Assembly: GCA_937996605.1 (NCBI GenBank)
Contig: CALKVB010000332.1
Coordinates: 1 to 12,259, forward strand
DNA from: an uncultured Oxalobacteraceae bacterium
GTDB lineage: Bacteria; Pseudomonadota; Gammaproteobacteria; Burkholderiales; Burkholderiaceae_D
Direction of reading: 5' to 3'
DNA length: 12,259 nucleotides
The stretch's first letter is position 1, and every line of letters begins with the position of its first letter. The translations under genes and the position numbers were made by a program. This document shows, in pieces, positions 1 through 7,298 of this stretch. The notes under the pieces are model-generated. The model searched no databases. It worked only from the letters and a program-made list of their open reading frames with translations, and was not told the origin of the DNA.

Positions 1-167
1 CTTTCGCGGGAATGACGGATCTCTAAACTCTGAATTTATTCCGGTGTCGCGATGACATAGATTCAGCGGCTAAACTCATCGGCGCGTCTTTCCCGCGAAA
101 GCGGGAATCCATTTTTTAGGCGCATTGCTAAGCTAGGTTTGCAAATGCTGAACTACTCTCACCCTAG

Positions 168-191
168 CCCTCTCCCGCGCGCGGGAGAGGG
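168..191. repeat. Perfect 24-nt GC-rich palindrome, copy 1
   Basis: All twelve base pairs match around the centre between 179 and 180 (core CCCGCGCGCGGG). As RNA it would form a very stable stem with essentially no loop. It recurs once per 310-bp unit. No T-run follows on either strand, so a classical terminator role is not supported. Confidence 0.8.
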
Positions 192-301
192 GACTTTTCT
201 GTTGCCACGACGGCGCGGATTTTGTGACGGTATTCCTTCCCTTCCAAGGGGAGGGCTAGGAGGGGCTTGAATGGTACGTGTAATGGTTCGTACGATGCCA
301 C

Positions 302-420
302 TGGATTCCCGCTTTCGCGGGAATGACGGTTCTCTAAATTCTGAATTTATTCCGGTGCCTCGATGACATAGATTCAGCGGCTAAACTCATCGGCGTCTTT
401 CCCGCGAAAGCGGGAATCCA
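302..420. repeat. Inverted-repeat-bounded small element, copy 2 (complete)
   Basis: Positions 302-327 and 395-420 are inverted copies of each other with a single mismatch in 26 bp. Each arm is itself a small hairpin (CCCGC, 4-nt loop, GCGGG), so the 119-bp element can fold as two separate hairpins or one long stem. The interior (328-394) is non-coding and shared with the other copies. I see no flanking target-site duplication. It is compatible with a REP doublet or a small non-autonomous MITE-like element. Confidence 0.7.
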
Positions 421-476
421 TTTTCTAGGCGCATTGCTAAGGTAAGTTTGCATCTGCTGAACTACCCTCACCCTAG

Positions 477-500
477 CCCTCTCCCGCGCGCGGGAGAGGG
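477..500. repeat. Perfect 24-nt GC-rich palindrome, copy 2
   Basis: This is identical to the palindrome at 168-191. The third copy, at 787-810, is degraded by substitutions at 800 and 808, which coincides with the point where the tandem array loses similarity. Confidence 0.8.
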
Positions 501-610
501 GACTTTTCTGTCGCCACGACGGCGCGGATTTTGCGACGGTATTCCCTCCCTTTCAAGGGGAGGGCTGGGAGGGGCTTGAATGGTACGTGTAATGGTTCGT
601 GCGACGCCAC

Positions 611-731
611 TGGATTCCCGCTTTCGCGGGAATGACGGGTCTCTGTATTCTGAATTTATTCCGGTGTCGCGATGACATAGATTCAGCGGCGAAACTCATC
701 GGCGCGTCTTTCCCGCGGAAGCGGGAATCCA
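611..731. repeat. Inverted-repeat-bounded small element, copy 3
   Basis: This has the same architecture as the element at 302-420: left arm 611-636 and right arm 706-731. The right arm carries an extra substitution in its loop (GGAA in place of GAAA), and the interior has a few substitutions and a 2-bp length difference. The partial first copy of the array keeps the matching right arm at 86-111. Confidence 0.65.
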
Positions 732-855
732 TGTTCTAGGCGCATTGCTAAGGTAGTTTGCATATGCTGAACTACCTTCACCCTAGCCCTCTCCCGCGCA
801 CGGGAGAAGGGATGCATCATAAGGGCTTCTTTGATCAACTCCGTATCAACTTAAA

Positions 856-873
856 CACGCCAGAGGGGGCGTG
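856..873 (-). terminator. Possible weak hairpin terminator downstream of the LprI-type gene
   Basis: CACGCC (856-861) pairs with GGCGTG (868-873) around a 6-nt loop. Read on the minus strand the hairpin is followed by only three T residues. It lies about 140 nt past the stop codon of the minus-strand gene at 1011. The short stem and short T-run make this tentative. Confidence 0.25.
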
Positions 874-1010
874 GTATTCGGGATTTCGTTGATCCGCGCT
901 GTATTCACTTTCTTATGCAACGTCTTTTGCAGAAGAGAGAATGCGTACCATTATCGATCTAAGCCTACTAAGCTTCCTCGATCTAATCCGTTCCCTGCCG
1001 ATTTGATTGT

Positions 1011-1439
1011 TCAAATCTTATCCCACTCCAACAACTCCTTCGTCCTTTTCTCTGTCTTTTCCTTTAAGCAGCTCAGATGGACGATGCCGCGTATGGTGCC
1101 TTGTTCGTGCAGCGTGTATTTGGCTTTGCAATCGGCGTCGCGGTATTTCATCCAGTTTTTTTGTGATTCAACAAGGCTCTTTTTAACGTTGATGTAGTCG
1201 GTGTCGTCAAATTTGCCATTGGGTTCTAGGCGTTGCATTAAAGCTTGATAAGCGGCGTTGAGTTCTTTGTCTTTTTTTGTCAGCTCTAGTTTCGCGCACT
1301 CATTTATTTCCATGGTGTTCTGTGGGGCTTTACACGGGTCTATTGGCTTGTCAAGAGCGCGCGCCGATGTACCGAAGCTCAATAGGGTAAGGAGAGTGAT
1401 AAAACAAAGTGCAGGGTTGTACTGGATTGGCGTTTTCAT
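1011..1439 (-). CDS. Secreted LprI-type (DUF1311) lysozyme-inhibitor-like protein
   Basis: This is a 142-residue exported protein. Residues 1-28 form a signal peptide (positive start, hydrophobic run LCFITLLTLLSF, then SARA before the predicted cleavage). The mature part has the DUF1311/LprI pattern: a Cys-containing N terminus (C36, C48) with NECAK, a helix with LNAAYQ, then SQKNWMKYRDADC (C104) and a last Cys (C124). Four cysteines suggest two periplasmic disulfides. Family members related to mycobacterial LprI bind lysozyme, but many DUF1311 proteins have no known role, so inhibition here is inference. A longer reading frame upstream reaches 1547. I prefer the ATG at 1439 because it gives a proper signal peptide; an A/G-rich stretch precedes it, though the ribosome site is weak. 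A TACAAT box on the minus strand at 1471-1476 could be its -10 element, but no good -35 is present. The gene is monocistronic and divergent from the gene at 1621. Confidence 0.82.
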   Translation of the reverse strand: MKTPIQYNPALCFITLLTLLSFGTSARALDKPIDPCKAPQNTMEINECAKLELTKKDKELNAAYQALMQRLEPNGKFDDTDYINVKKSLVESQKNWMKYRDADCKAKYTLHEQGTIRGIVHLSCLKEKTEKRTKELLEWDKI

Positions 1440-1569
1440 GTGCTGCTTTCTTTGTGAATGGGGTGCTACCATTGTACGGAATTTCTTGTTGTGCTTGGTT
1501 TTGATTGCTCCGTTTTTGAATATTGTTCGGTAAAGCGGGAAAAACAAAGAATATTTATATACTCAATTT

Positions 1570-1598
1570 TTGATACTATTTAATCATTTCTAAATATT
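1570..1598 (+). promoter_or_regulatory. Candidate sigma70 promoter for the exported protein at 1621
   Basis: TTGATA (1570-1575) matches five of six -35 consensus bases. A 17-bp spacer separates it from AATATT (1593-1598), which matches four of six -10 bases, inside a strongly AT-rich stretch (about 1541-1610). Transcription would begin near 1605, so the message could not include the upstream in-frame ATG at 1606 as a usable start. This supports the ATG at 1621. Confidence 0.35.
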
Positions 1599-1620
1599 AT
1601 TTTTATTGTGCGAGGGTGAT

Positions 1621-2406
1621 ATGAAATTCTTGGCGAAATTGCTGTTGGCGCCGCGTGAGTTTGGGGCAGTGTTGGGCTTGCAGGTGATGTTGACTTGCTC
1701 GCTCTTGCTGTCGTTTGGTATTGCGGTTCAGGCCCAAGAAAACGTGGTTGCGGATAGCGAAGCTAAAGTGGAGATTAGCTCATTTAAAGGCCCAGAGTTG
1801 CGTTCGTATTCGCAGATGTTGAAGGGCTTGCAGGCATATCAAGCGAAGCATGGCTTGGCACCGAATTCTGAGTTGTACTTTATTTTGATCCCCAAAAATA
1901 AGAATGTGAAGCTCGATGGCGTGACGATGCGCTTAGCAAGTGATGAAACTTCTATACCAATTCCTATTGATGCTTCGGGTAAGTTCCAATTGCCTTTGCT
2001 CGAGTTGAAGCATGATGATGAATACGATTTGATCATGAATCGCCCTAAGGGTCAGTTTTACATCAAGCCGTATGTGAAGAGTGCCAATCTGGCAGAAGAT
2101 ACCAAACGCATGGGTGATTTGCGTTTAGAGTGCCAAGTGCGTTGGGCCATCGAGAAGCAAGATGTGTCAGTTGTGTTTAGTACCTATGTGAAGTTGCTCT
2201 CAGCCGGTAACCCTTGTGAGGCGAGGGCAGTGGCGGTGTACTTTTTCGCGCCCATGGGGATAGAAACTGTGAACTTTGAATCTGCTGCGAAAAAGCAGGT
2301 GATCACCGTAAATGATGGCGGTAAATATACCTTGCCATTGGAAGATACCTCTATCCACGATGATGTGTTGTTGTACTACGTACGACGCCAAACGGCGGGG
2401 CAGTAA
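1621..2406 (+). CDS. Exported protein of unknown function with an internal duplication
   Basis: I do not recognise this 261-residue protein. The ATG at 1621 is preferred over one at 1606 because GAGGG (1612-1616) lies a few bases upstream. Residues 1-38 form a long signal peptide with hydrophobic segment 17-35 and an AVQA|QE cleavage site, so it should be periplasmic or envelope-associated. Two segments look like diverged repeats: about 98-141 and 213-256. Both run from a Val-rich strand through a D-x-G-K-[FY]-x-L-P-L turn to a DD pair and an Arg-ending strand, which suggests two similar beta domains. The linker (about 142-212) has two cysteines (C171, C199) that could form a disulfide. There are no catalytic motifs. 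Its 3' end converges on the response regulator gene 43 bp away, with no clear terminator between them. It is probably a single-gene unit. Confidence 0.8.
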   Translation: MKFLAKLLLAPREFGAVLGLQVMLTCSLLLSFGIAVQAQENVVADSEAKVEISSFKGPELRSYSQMLKGLQAYQAKHGLAPNSELYFILIPKNKNVKLDGVTMRLASDETSIPIPIDASGKFQLPLLELKHDDEYDLIMNRPKGQFYIKPYVKSANLAEDTKRMGDLRLECQVRWAIEKQDVSVVFSTYVKLLSAGNPCEARAVAVYFFAPMGIETVNFESAAKKQVITVNDGGKYTLPLEDTSIHDDVLLYYVRRQTAGQ

Positions 2407-2449
2407 GCCAATCTAGTGGGTTATGCACTAAGTCGCACAGGAGTTTGTA

Positions 2450-3091
2450 TTACCACTTACGCTGGGGCAGGTGAATGATGCCGCGTTTTAGCGCCGTAAC
2501 TACAGCCTCAGTGCGATCAACCGCATCAAGCTTGTCGAGGATAGCATTGACGTGACATTTTACGGTGCTGAGCGAGAGCCCGAGTTGATCAGCGATTTCT
2601 TGGTTGCGTAAGCCTTCAGCGAGTTTGCTTAGTACTTCTTGTTCACGTGCGCTGAGATCGGTGCCGTCGGTCGCATCGAGTAAGGCGGTAATTTCGGCGG
2701 TGACCCAATTGCCGCCAGCATGCACCGCACGCACAGCATCGAGAATCTCCGCACCTGGCGCACCTTTAAACAAGAAACCATTTGCACCTGCGGCGAGGGC
2801 GTTACGTGCATCGGCGTCGCCGTCGAAAGAAGTTATGGCGATTAAACCGGCGTGCGGATTTTGTGCGCGAATGGCGCGGATGGCCTCGATACCGCTTTGT
2901 CCAGGTAAGCGCAGATCAATCAGGGCAACCTGTGCCTGCAACTCATGGAAGCGACTAACCGCGCTAATGCCATCAGCCGCTTCACCGATCACTTTAAATT
3001 CAGGATGTTGGCTAAAAAGCGCTTGTAGTCCTTCACGTACGACAGGATGATCGTCCACTAAAAACACGGTGATACTGTGCTCGCTACTCAT
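2450..3091 (-). CDS. NarL/FixJ-family response regulator (REC + LuxR-type HTH)
   Basis: This 213-residue cytoplasmic transcription factor is the partner of the large kinase encoded just upstream. The receiver domain (about 7-125) has acidic residues D13 and D14, the phospho-accepting D59 in ALIDLRLPG, T87 and K109, so all the residues needed for phosphotransfer are present. The C-terminal GerE/LuxR-type DNA-binding domain (about 143-208) starts with LSAREQEVL and contains the recognition region STVKCHVNAILDKL. The start codon overlaps the kinase stop codon (ATGA at 3088-3091), indicating translational coupling. Transcription should come from the kinase promoter far upstream. No target operator can be identified from this sequence. 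The family assignment is secure; the regulated genes are unknown. Confidence 0.95.
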   Translation of the reverse strand: MSSEHSITVFLVDDHPVVREGLQALFSQHPEFKVIGEAADGISAVSRFHELQAQVALIDLRLPGQSGIEAIRAIRAQNPHAGLIAITSFDGDADARNALAAGANGFLFKGAPGAEILDAVRAVHAGGNWVTAEITALLDATDGTDLSAREQEVLSKLAEGLRNQEIADQLGLSLSTVKCHVNAILDKLDAVDRTEAVVTALKRGIIHLPQRKW

Positions 3092-6000
3092 GATTCTTCC
3101 TCGATAAATGGAATGCTGGCCGTGACCTTGGTGCCTTTACCCAAACCTGTGGCTAGATGGAATTTACCAGATAAAGCCATCACTCGTTGGCGCATACCGA
3201 ATAAACCTATGCCTGGTGTGAAGTGAGGGGAGTGCGCATCAAAGCCGCAACCACTGTCTTGTACCGTCAATACGATATGTTCCGCTTGAAATGCAATGGT
3301 GACTCGTATGGTTTTAGCACCGCTATGCCTCAGTGCATTGGTGGCAGCTTGTTGGGCGATATTTAGTACAGCAGATTCAACCTTAGGTTGTAGGGGAATA
3401 GGATGGCCAATTTGCTCGACTTTGATTTTGATTGGTGTACCTGCTACCAAACGAGCAAGATCACGGCGCAGTGTCTCGAGCATATCAATTGCAGTTGATT
3501 TACTTTGTTTGGTGCGCAATTGCTTGAGCATGTAACGGGTTTGAGTAATGCCATCGCGTGCAAGTTCGATTGCGCGGTCGATATAAGGTAAACCACGGTG
3601 GCTAAGATCGGTGGCGCTTGATTCGCTAGTGGAAGCGAGTTTGGAAGGGGTAATTGCTGCTTCGCTGCCTGTGCCTGATTGTTCGGCAGGGATTGGGCCT
3701 GTGGTAGCGTCTTGCGATAGGACAGCGCGTGCAGTATCGAGCTGTAACAAGATGCCTGTCATGGTCTGTGAAAGGTTGTCGTGCAGGTCGAGCGAAATTT
3801 GTTGGCGTTCTACCTGTATCAATTTGGCTTGCGCCATTTTGAGATCATGCAAAGCGTCACCGAGTTCTTCGTTTGATTTTGCCAGGCTGCTGTGTGCAAT
3901 CGAGTTCGAAAGTGCGATTGCTGCATAGCTAGCTAAAATTCTTAACAGGTCAATTTGTTCTTTGCTATAGGCATCAACTTGATGGCTTTGTACACTCAAG
4001 CAGCCAATCACTTTGTGTCCGGCAAATAGCGGTAGGAACACCATCGTTTCAGTCTTTGTGATGTCAGCGGGGATACTCATATCACCCATGTAATGAGAGA
4101 GATCTAAGCGCTGTTTGGTGATTACATCTTCGTGAATTTGCACACACCAAACAGCAGGGTGGTGTAATTCATTGAGTTTAATTGCGGTATCGGGCAGGCG
4201 ACGCGTGCCTTCAATTTTATATGCCAAGTTGAGTTGTGCGCTGCTGTCGTCGACGATGCCGATAAAGAAGACGTCGACTTGCAGTTTGGAGCTAATTTGT
4301 CGATAAACGCGATCGAAGGCTTGTTCGGTATCAAGTGTGGAAGTAAGCTCGCGACCAATCGCACTTATATCTAAAATGTCAGCAGTGCTCGCATCGATTA
4401 AGGCTTGCAGATGTTTTGCTTGTTGTTGTAGACGATTTTCGCGCCAACGCAGTAGTGCAAATATAAGGCCAGCACTAAGAGCTAAGATGCAGGCAACAAA
4501 CCACCATGATTGCCACCATGCGGGTAATACTCGAATTGGTACTAGTAGTTGTTTTTCGCTCCATTCGCCGTGACGATTACTGGCACGCACCTGTAACTGA
4601 TACAACCCGGGCCACAAGCTGGTGTAGGCGGCACTGCGATGATCTGCATCGGTTTCTATCCAGTCTTGGTCGTAGCCTTGTAAGCGATATTGATAGCGTA
4701 TTTTTTGGGGTTCAACCAAATCGAGGGCTGCAAATTCAAGCGAGAAATTACGCTGAGATGGCGCAAGCACGAGTTTGAAAGATTCGCTATTTGAAGCCTC
4801 TGCCAAGCCAGCGGGCTCCACCACTTGCCCATTAATTTTGAGTTCAGTGATTGCCAATTGCTGAATTGCGGTATCAGCGTGATATTGCTTAGGATCGATA
4901 ATTGCAACCCCTTTGGTTCCGCCAAATAGCAATAAACCATCACGGGTTTTGGTGTAAGAACCGTTCCAACTGGTGTGGGGGTCTATGCCATCGGCTGTAC
5001 TTAGAAAACGAATTTGCATGTGCACGGTATCGATCACCGCATCTTCTGTCCATAAGCGACCTTGTTGATCTTCGAGTAAATTACTGCCCAAACTCTTATC
5101 ACTCTGATTGAGTAAGGCGCTGATGTAATCGAATTGCGCCATTTTGCCATCCCAAGACTTAAGACGATGCAAGCCCTTATCTGTATTCACCCATAGCTGA
5201 GATTGGCGGTCGATTAATAAACTTTGAACATATACAGAGACGAGGCCACTATGTTTTTCGTATACCACTTGTTTCAACATAGTTTGACCAGGCTCGTGCA
5301 CCCATAGTCCTTGATCAGTGCCAATCCAAATCCGATGATCTTGATCTTCAGCGAACGAAAACACCGTTACTAAAATGGCTTGTCCTAGCGAGTCTTTAAG
5401 GATCTCCGCAGTATTGCCTTGACGCCAGCGCGCGATACCATGATCTGTTCCTATCCATAGACTACCATCGCTCGCTGCAAAGAGGCGTCGCACTTGAGGA
5501 TCAGGTAAGCCGGTGATCAATTCCCATTGCGATGTTTTAGGATGTAAGCGCAGTAAGCCCGCTTCTTGCGTACCGACCCAAATCACACCATCGGTAGTTT
5601 GCGCCAAAGCGGGAATGACTTTGTCTGGAAGTCCCTGCAATTTGATGCCCTTGGTGTTTGACCGCGAACTTGTCATGCGATATCCGCCAACCAAACCGAG
5701 CTTGCGATCGATAATGTCGATGCCGTTGCCACTCGTACCGACTAAGAGGCGTCCATCTTGCAGTTCGAGCAGGCTGGAGACGTCGGGGTGACTCAAGCCC
5801 GTGGAACGTTTGGCACTATGCTTGAGCGTGCGAATTGCCGTGTTGTTTGCATTGACTCGTTGTAACCCGACGCCCCAAGTACCAATCCATATATAGCCAG
5901 CGCGATCGCGCAATAAGGGTTTTAGATCATCGTAAAGTAAGCCACCGGGTGTACTCAGATCTAATCTCACCGTTTGCAATATCTGGCCGTGGTTAGCATC

Positions 6001-6966
6001 AACAATATTGATACCGCCACCATAAGTAGCTAACCATATTTCACCTGCACGTCCTTCGGTGATGCCAGTAATCCAAAGTGAACTCAGTTGTTTGCCACGT
6101 AAATAAGTTTGATCTAGCCAATGAAGTTCGGGTATTGCCTCACCCGAGCGTGGCGGCATTAACCAAGCTGCACCATGGCTGCCAGTACCTATCCAAATTT
6201 TGCCGTCGTCTGCTTGAAATAGGGTGGTGATGTCTTTATCCACGACGATAGTGTCAAAGCGTTTGCCGTCACTGCTTAAGCGTTGCAAGCCGCCGCCATT
6301 GCCTAGCCAAATTTGCCCATGCTTATCGACCAGTAAGCTCGCCACACTGTTTGCAAGTAATCCCAGATTTGGCACCTCTTGGCTAAGATTACGCAATTTT
6401 TTATTTTCTATGTCGTAGAGATGCAGGCCGGTCTCGGTACCGATCCAAATATTGCCTTGCTTATCTTCGGCCAGAGCACGAATCATCATGCGGCTCAAAC
6501 TGTTGTTTTGTTCTGTTTGTTCTGTTTGTTCGTGCAGAGCTTCGAAGGACTCAGTGCGTGGATTAAACACCGAAAGACCGTCGCTACGGGTGCCGACCCA
6601 AATGCGTCCATCGCTCGCCGCGAGAAGTGAATAAACGTAGTTTCCAACAATTGAATTTGCTTGTTGGGTGTGATGTGTGAATTTCCGATAACGATAACCG
6701 TCATAACGGACTAGGCCATCCTGAGTGCCAATCCAGATAAATCCACGTTTGTCTTGTGCTAGGGAAGTGACGATTTGATCGTCTATCGTTGCTGCGTCGC
6801 GCATCACTTCAAAACGTGGCTCGATAAAAGGAAAGTCTTGCGCGACACTCTCTTGTAGTAGCCCCCAAGTACACAGCATTACGAATATCGCACGTACCAA
6901 GCTTAGGATTAAACCAAAAAAGCGCGGTAATTTTGCGAAATGAATTAGCAATGAGTACCTCTGCAT
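3088..6966 (-). CDS. Reg_prop/Y_Y_Y double-propeller sensor histidine kinase with GAF, HisKA_3 and HATPase_c
   Basis: This 1292-residue membrane sensor has, in order: N-terminal hydrophobic signal/anchor (about 15-38); 14 propeller motifs of the I-W-[IV]-G-T...G-[LI] type from about 77 to 690, consistent with two seven-bladed periplasmic beta-propellers; Y_Y_Y domain (about 735-813); transmembrane helix (about 818-838); GAF domain (about 865-1020); HisKA_3 with phospho-acceptor H1062 in LDLHDNLSQ; and HATPase_c with N1210, DSGCGFD (1237-1243) and GIGLFGMRQR. Members with this layout usually sense extracellular ligands, often carbohydrate-related; the ligand here is unknown. Blades 13 (about 637) and 14 (about 677) are degenerate. 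A Ser/Thr/Ala-rich insert of about 35 residues (1086-1122) splits the HisKA_3 hairpin. The ATG at 6966 has no visible ribosome site, whereas a TTG at 6951 has AGAGG six bases upstream; either start keeps the signal region. It is the first gene of an operon with the NarL-type regulator. Confidence 0.95.
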   Translation of the reverse strand: MQRYSLLIHFAKLPRFFGLILSLVRAIFVMLCTWGLLQESVAQDFPFIEPRFEVMRDAATIDDQIVTSLAQDKRGFIWIGTQDGLVRYDGYRYRKFTHHTQQANSIVGNYVYSLLAASDGRIWVGTRSDGLSVFNPRTESFEALHEQTEQTEQNNSLSRMMIRALAEDKQGNIWIGTETGLHLYDIENKKLRNLSQEVPNLGLLANSVASLLVDKHGQIWLGNGGGLQRLSSDGKRFDTIVVDKDITTLFQADDGKIWIGTGSHGAAWLMPPRSGEAIPELHWLDQTYLRGKQLSSLWITGITEGRAGEIWLATYGGGINIVDANHGQILQTVRLDLSTPGGLLYDDLKPLLRDRAGYIWIGTWGVGLQRVNANNTAIRTLKHSAKRSTGLSHPDVSSLLELQDGRLLVGTSGNGIDIIDRKLGLVGGYRMTSSRSNTKGIKLQGLPDKVIPALAQTTDGVIWVGTQEAGLLRLHPKTSQWELITGLPDPQVRRLFAASDGSLWIGTDHGIARWRQGNTAEILKDSLGQAILVTVFSFAEDQDHRIWIGTDQGLWVHEPGQTMLKQVVYEKHSGLVSVYVQSLLIDRQSQLWVNTDKGLHRLKSWDGKMAQFDYISALLNQSDKSLGSNLLEDQQGRLWTEDAVIDTVHMQIRFLSTADGIDPHTSWNGSYTKTRDGLLLFGGTKGVAIIDPKQYHADTAIQQLAITELKINGQVVEPAGLAEASNSESFKLVLAPSQRNFSLEFAALDLVEPQKIRYQYRLQGYDQDWIETDADHRSAAYTSLWPGLYQLQVRASNRHGEWSEKQLLVPIRVLPAWWQSWWFVACILALSAGLIFALLRWRENRLQQQAKHLQALIDASTADILDISAIGRELTSTLDTEQAFDRVYRQISSKLQVDVFFIGIVDDSSAQLNLAYKIEGTRRLPDTAIKLNELHHPAVWCVQIHEDVITKQRLDLSHYMGDMSIPADITKTETMVFLPLFAGHKVIGCLSVQSHQVDAYSKEQIDLLRILASYAAIALSNSIAHSSLAKSNEELGDALHDLKMAQAKLIQVERQQISLDLHDNLSQTMTGILLQLDTARAVLSQDATTGPIPAEQSGTGSEAAITPSKLASTSESSATDLSHRGLPYIDRAIELARDGITQTRYMLKQLRTKQSKSTAIDMLETLRRDLARLVAGTPIKIKVEQIGHPIPLQPKVESAVLNIAQQAATNALRHSGAKTIRVTIAFQAEHIVLTVQDSGCGFDAHSPHFTPGIGLFGMRQRVMALSGKFHLATGLGKGTKVTASIPFIEEES

Positions 6967-7298
6967 ATTAGCTGCGTGGCGAGAAAATGCGATCGAGATG
7001 CATGTTGAATTATTGGCGTAAATGGAAGTTTGAGTCGGATCTTGGTGGTAAAAATTGTACCTCGATTAGGACTGTTTGCTGGTGACTGTTGTTTTGCAAG
7101 AGCCTAGTGCGAAGCCACTAAATGTCGTTTCACCACAAACTCTCACGAGGTAAGGGCACGAATTTTGATTAAAAATTGTTTAAGAGTCGTACTTTCGGAC
7201 GATTGAGGCTGCTTATTGCCTTATATATATTCGGCACGGCTTGATGTAATTGCCTAGAAGTGTCATTCATTTTGATTTTGAAAAGCGATGAGAGAACC
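6967..7298. other. Divergent intergenic region between the large kinase and the small membrane protein
   Basis: This 332-bp non-coding stretch must hold promoters for both the minus-strand kinase operon and the plus-strand small gene. On the minus strand a TACAAT box (7054-7059) could be a -10 for the kinase, but no convincing -35 stands 16-18 bp from it. The plus-strand promoter is listed separately. Nothing else in it is interpretable as a gene or RNA. Confidence 0.5.
7203..7231 (+). promoter_or_regulatory. Candidate sigma70 promoter for the small membrane protein
   Basis: TTGAGG (7203-7208) is followed after 17 bp by TATATT (7226-7231), matching four of six and five of six consensus bases. 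Initiation near 7238 would leave a leader of about 60 nt before the ATG at 7299 and would exclude little of the message. It is the best-spaced pair in this intergenic region. Confidence 0.4.

Larger units (their letters stand above)
1..812. repeat. Tandem array of a ~310-bp palindrome-rich unit (about 2.6 copies)
   Basis: The same sequence restarts at positions 1, 312 and 621, giving periods of 311 and 309 bp. The copies differ by scattered substitutions and 1-3 bp indels. The third copy loses similarity around 812, just after a degraded copy of the GC-rich palindrome, and the first copy is cut by the window edge. Each unit contains an element flanked by inverted repeats, then a perfect GC palindrome, then a G-rich segment near 250-275 and 555-578 that partly mirrors the palindrome's flank. 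No reading frame in it looks like a gene. Such palindromic intergenic repeats resemble the REP/BIME or MITE type; which class applies is inference. This stretch plus 813-1010 has no gene. Confidence 0.9.

Noticed and set aside
1..812. CRISPR array
   Set aside because: Repeats recur every ~310 bp with the whole unit conserved, not short repeats with unique spacers, and no cas genes are present.
871..1533. Plus-strand open frames opposite the LprI-type gene
   Set aside because: The minus-strand frame has a signal peptide, four family cysteines and the DUF1311 pattern; the plus-strand frames show none of these.
2414..2430. Small hairpin between the convergent genes at 2406 and 2450
   Set aside because: It has a five-base stem and no T-run on either strand, so it is not a convincing terminator.
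2604..3050. 148-codon open frame on the plus strand
   Set aside because: It lies wholly antisense to the well-supported NarL-type regulator, has no domain or ribosome site, and is an expected mirror of a GC-rich coding frame.
5609..5619. GCGGGAATGAC inside the kinase gene, same as part of the array arm
   Set aside because: Only 11 bases match and the site encodes conserved propeller sequence; chance similarity is sufficient.
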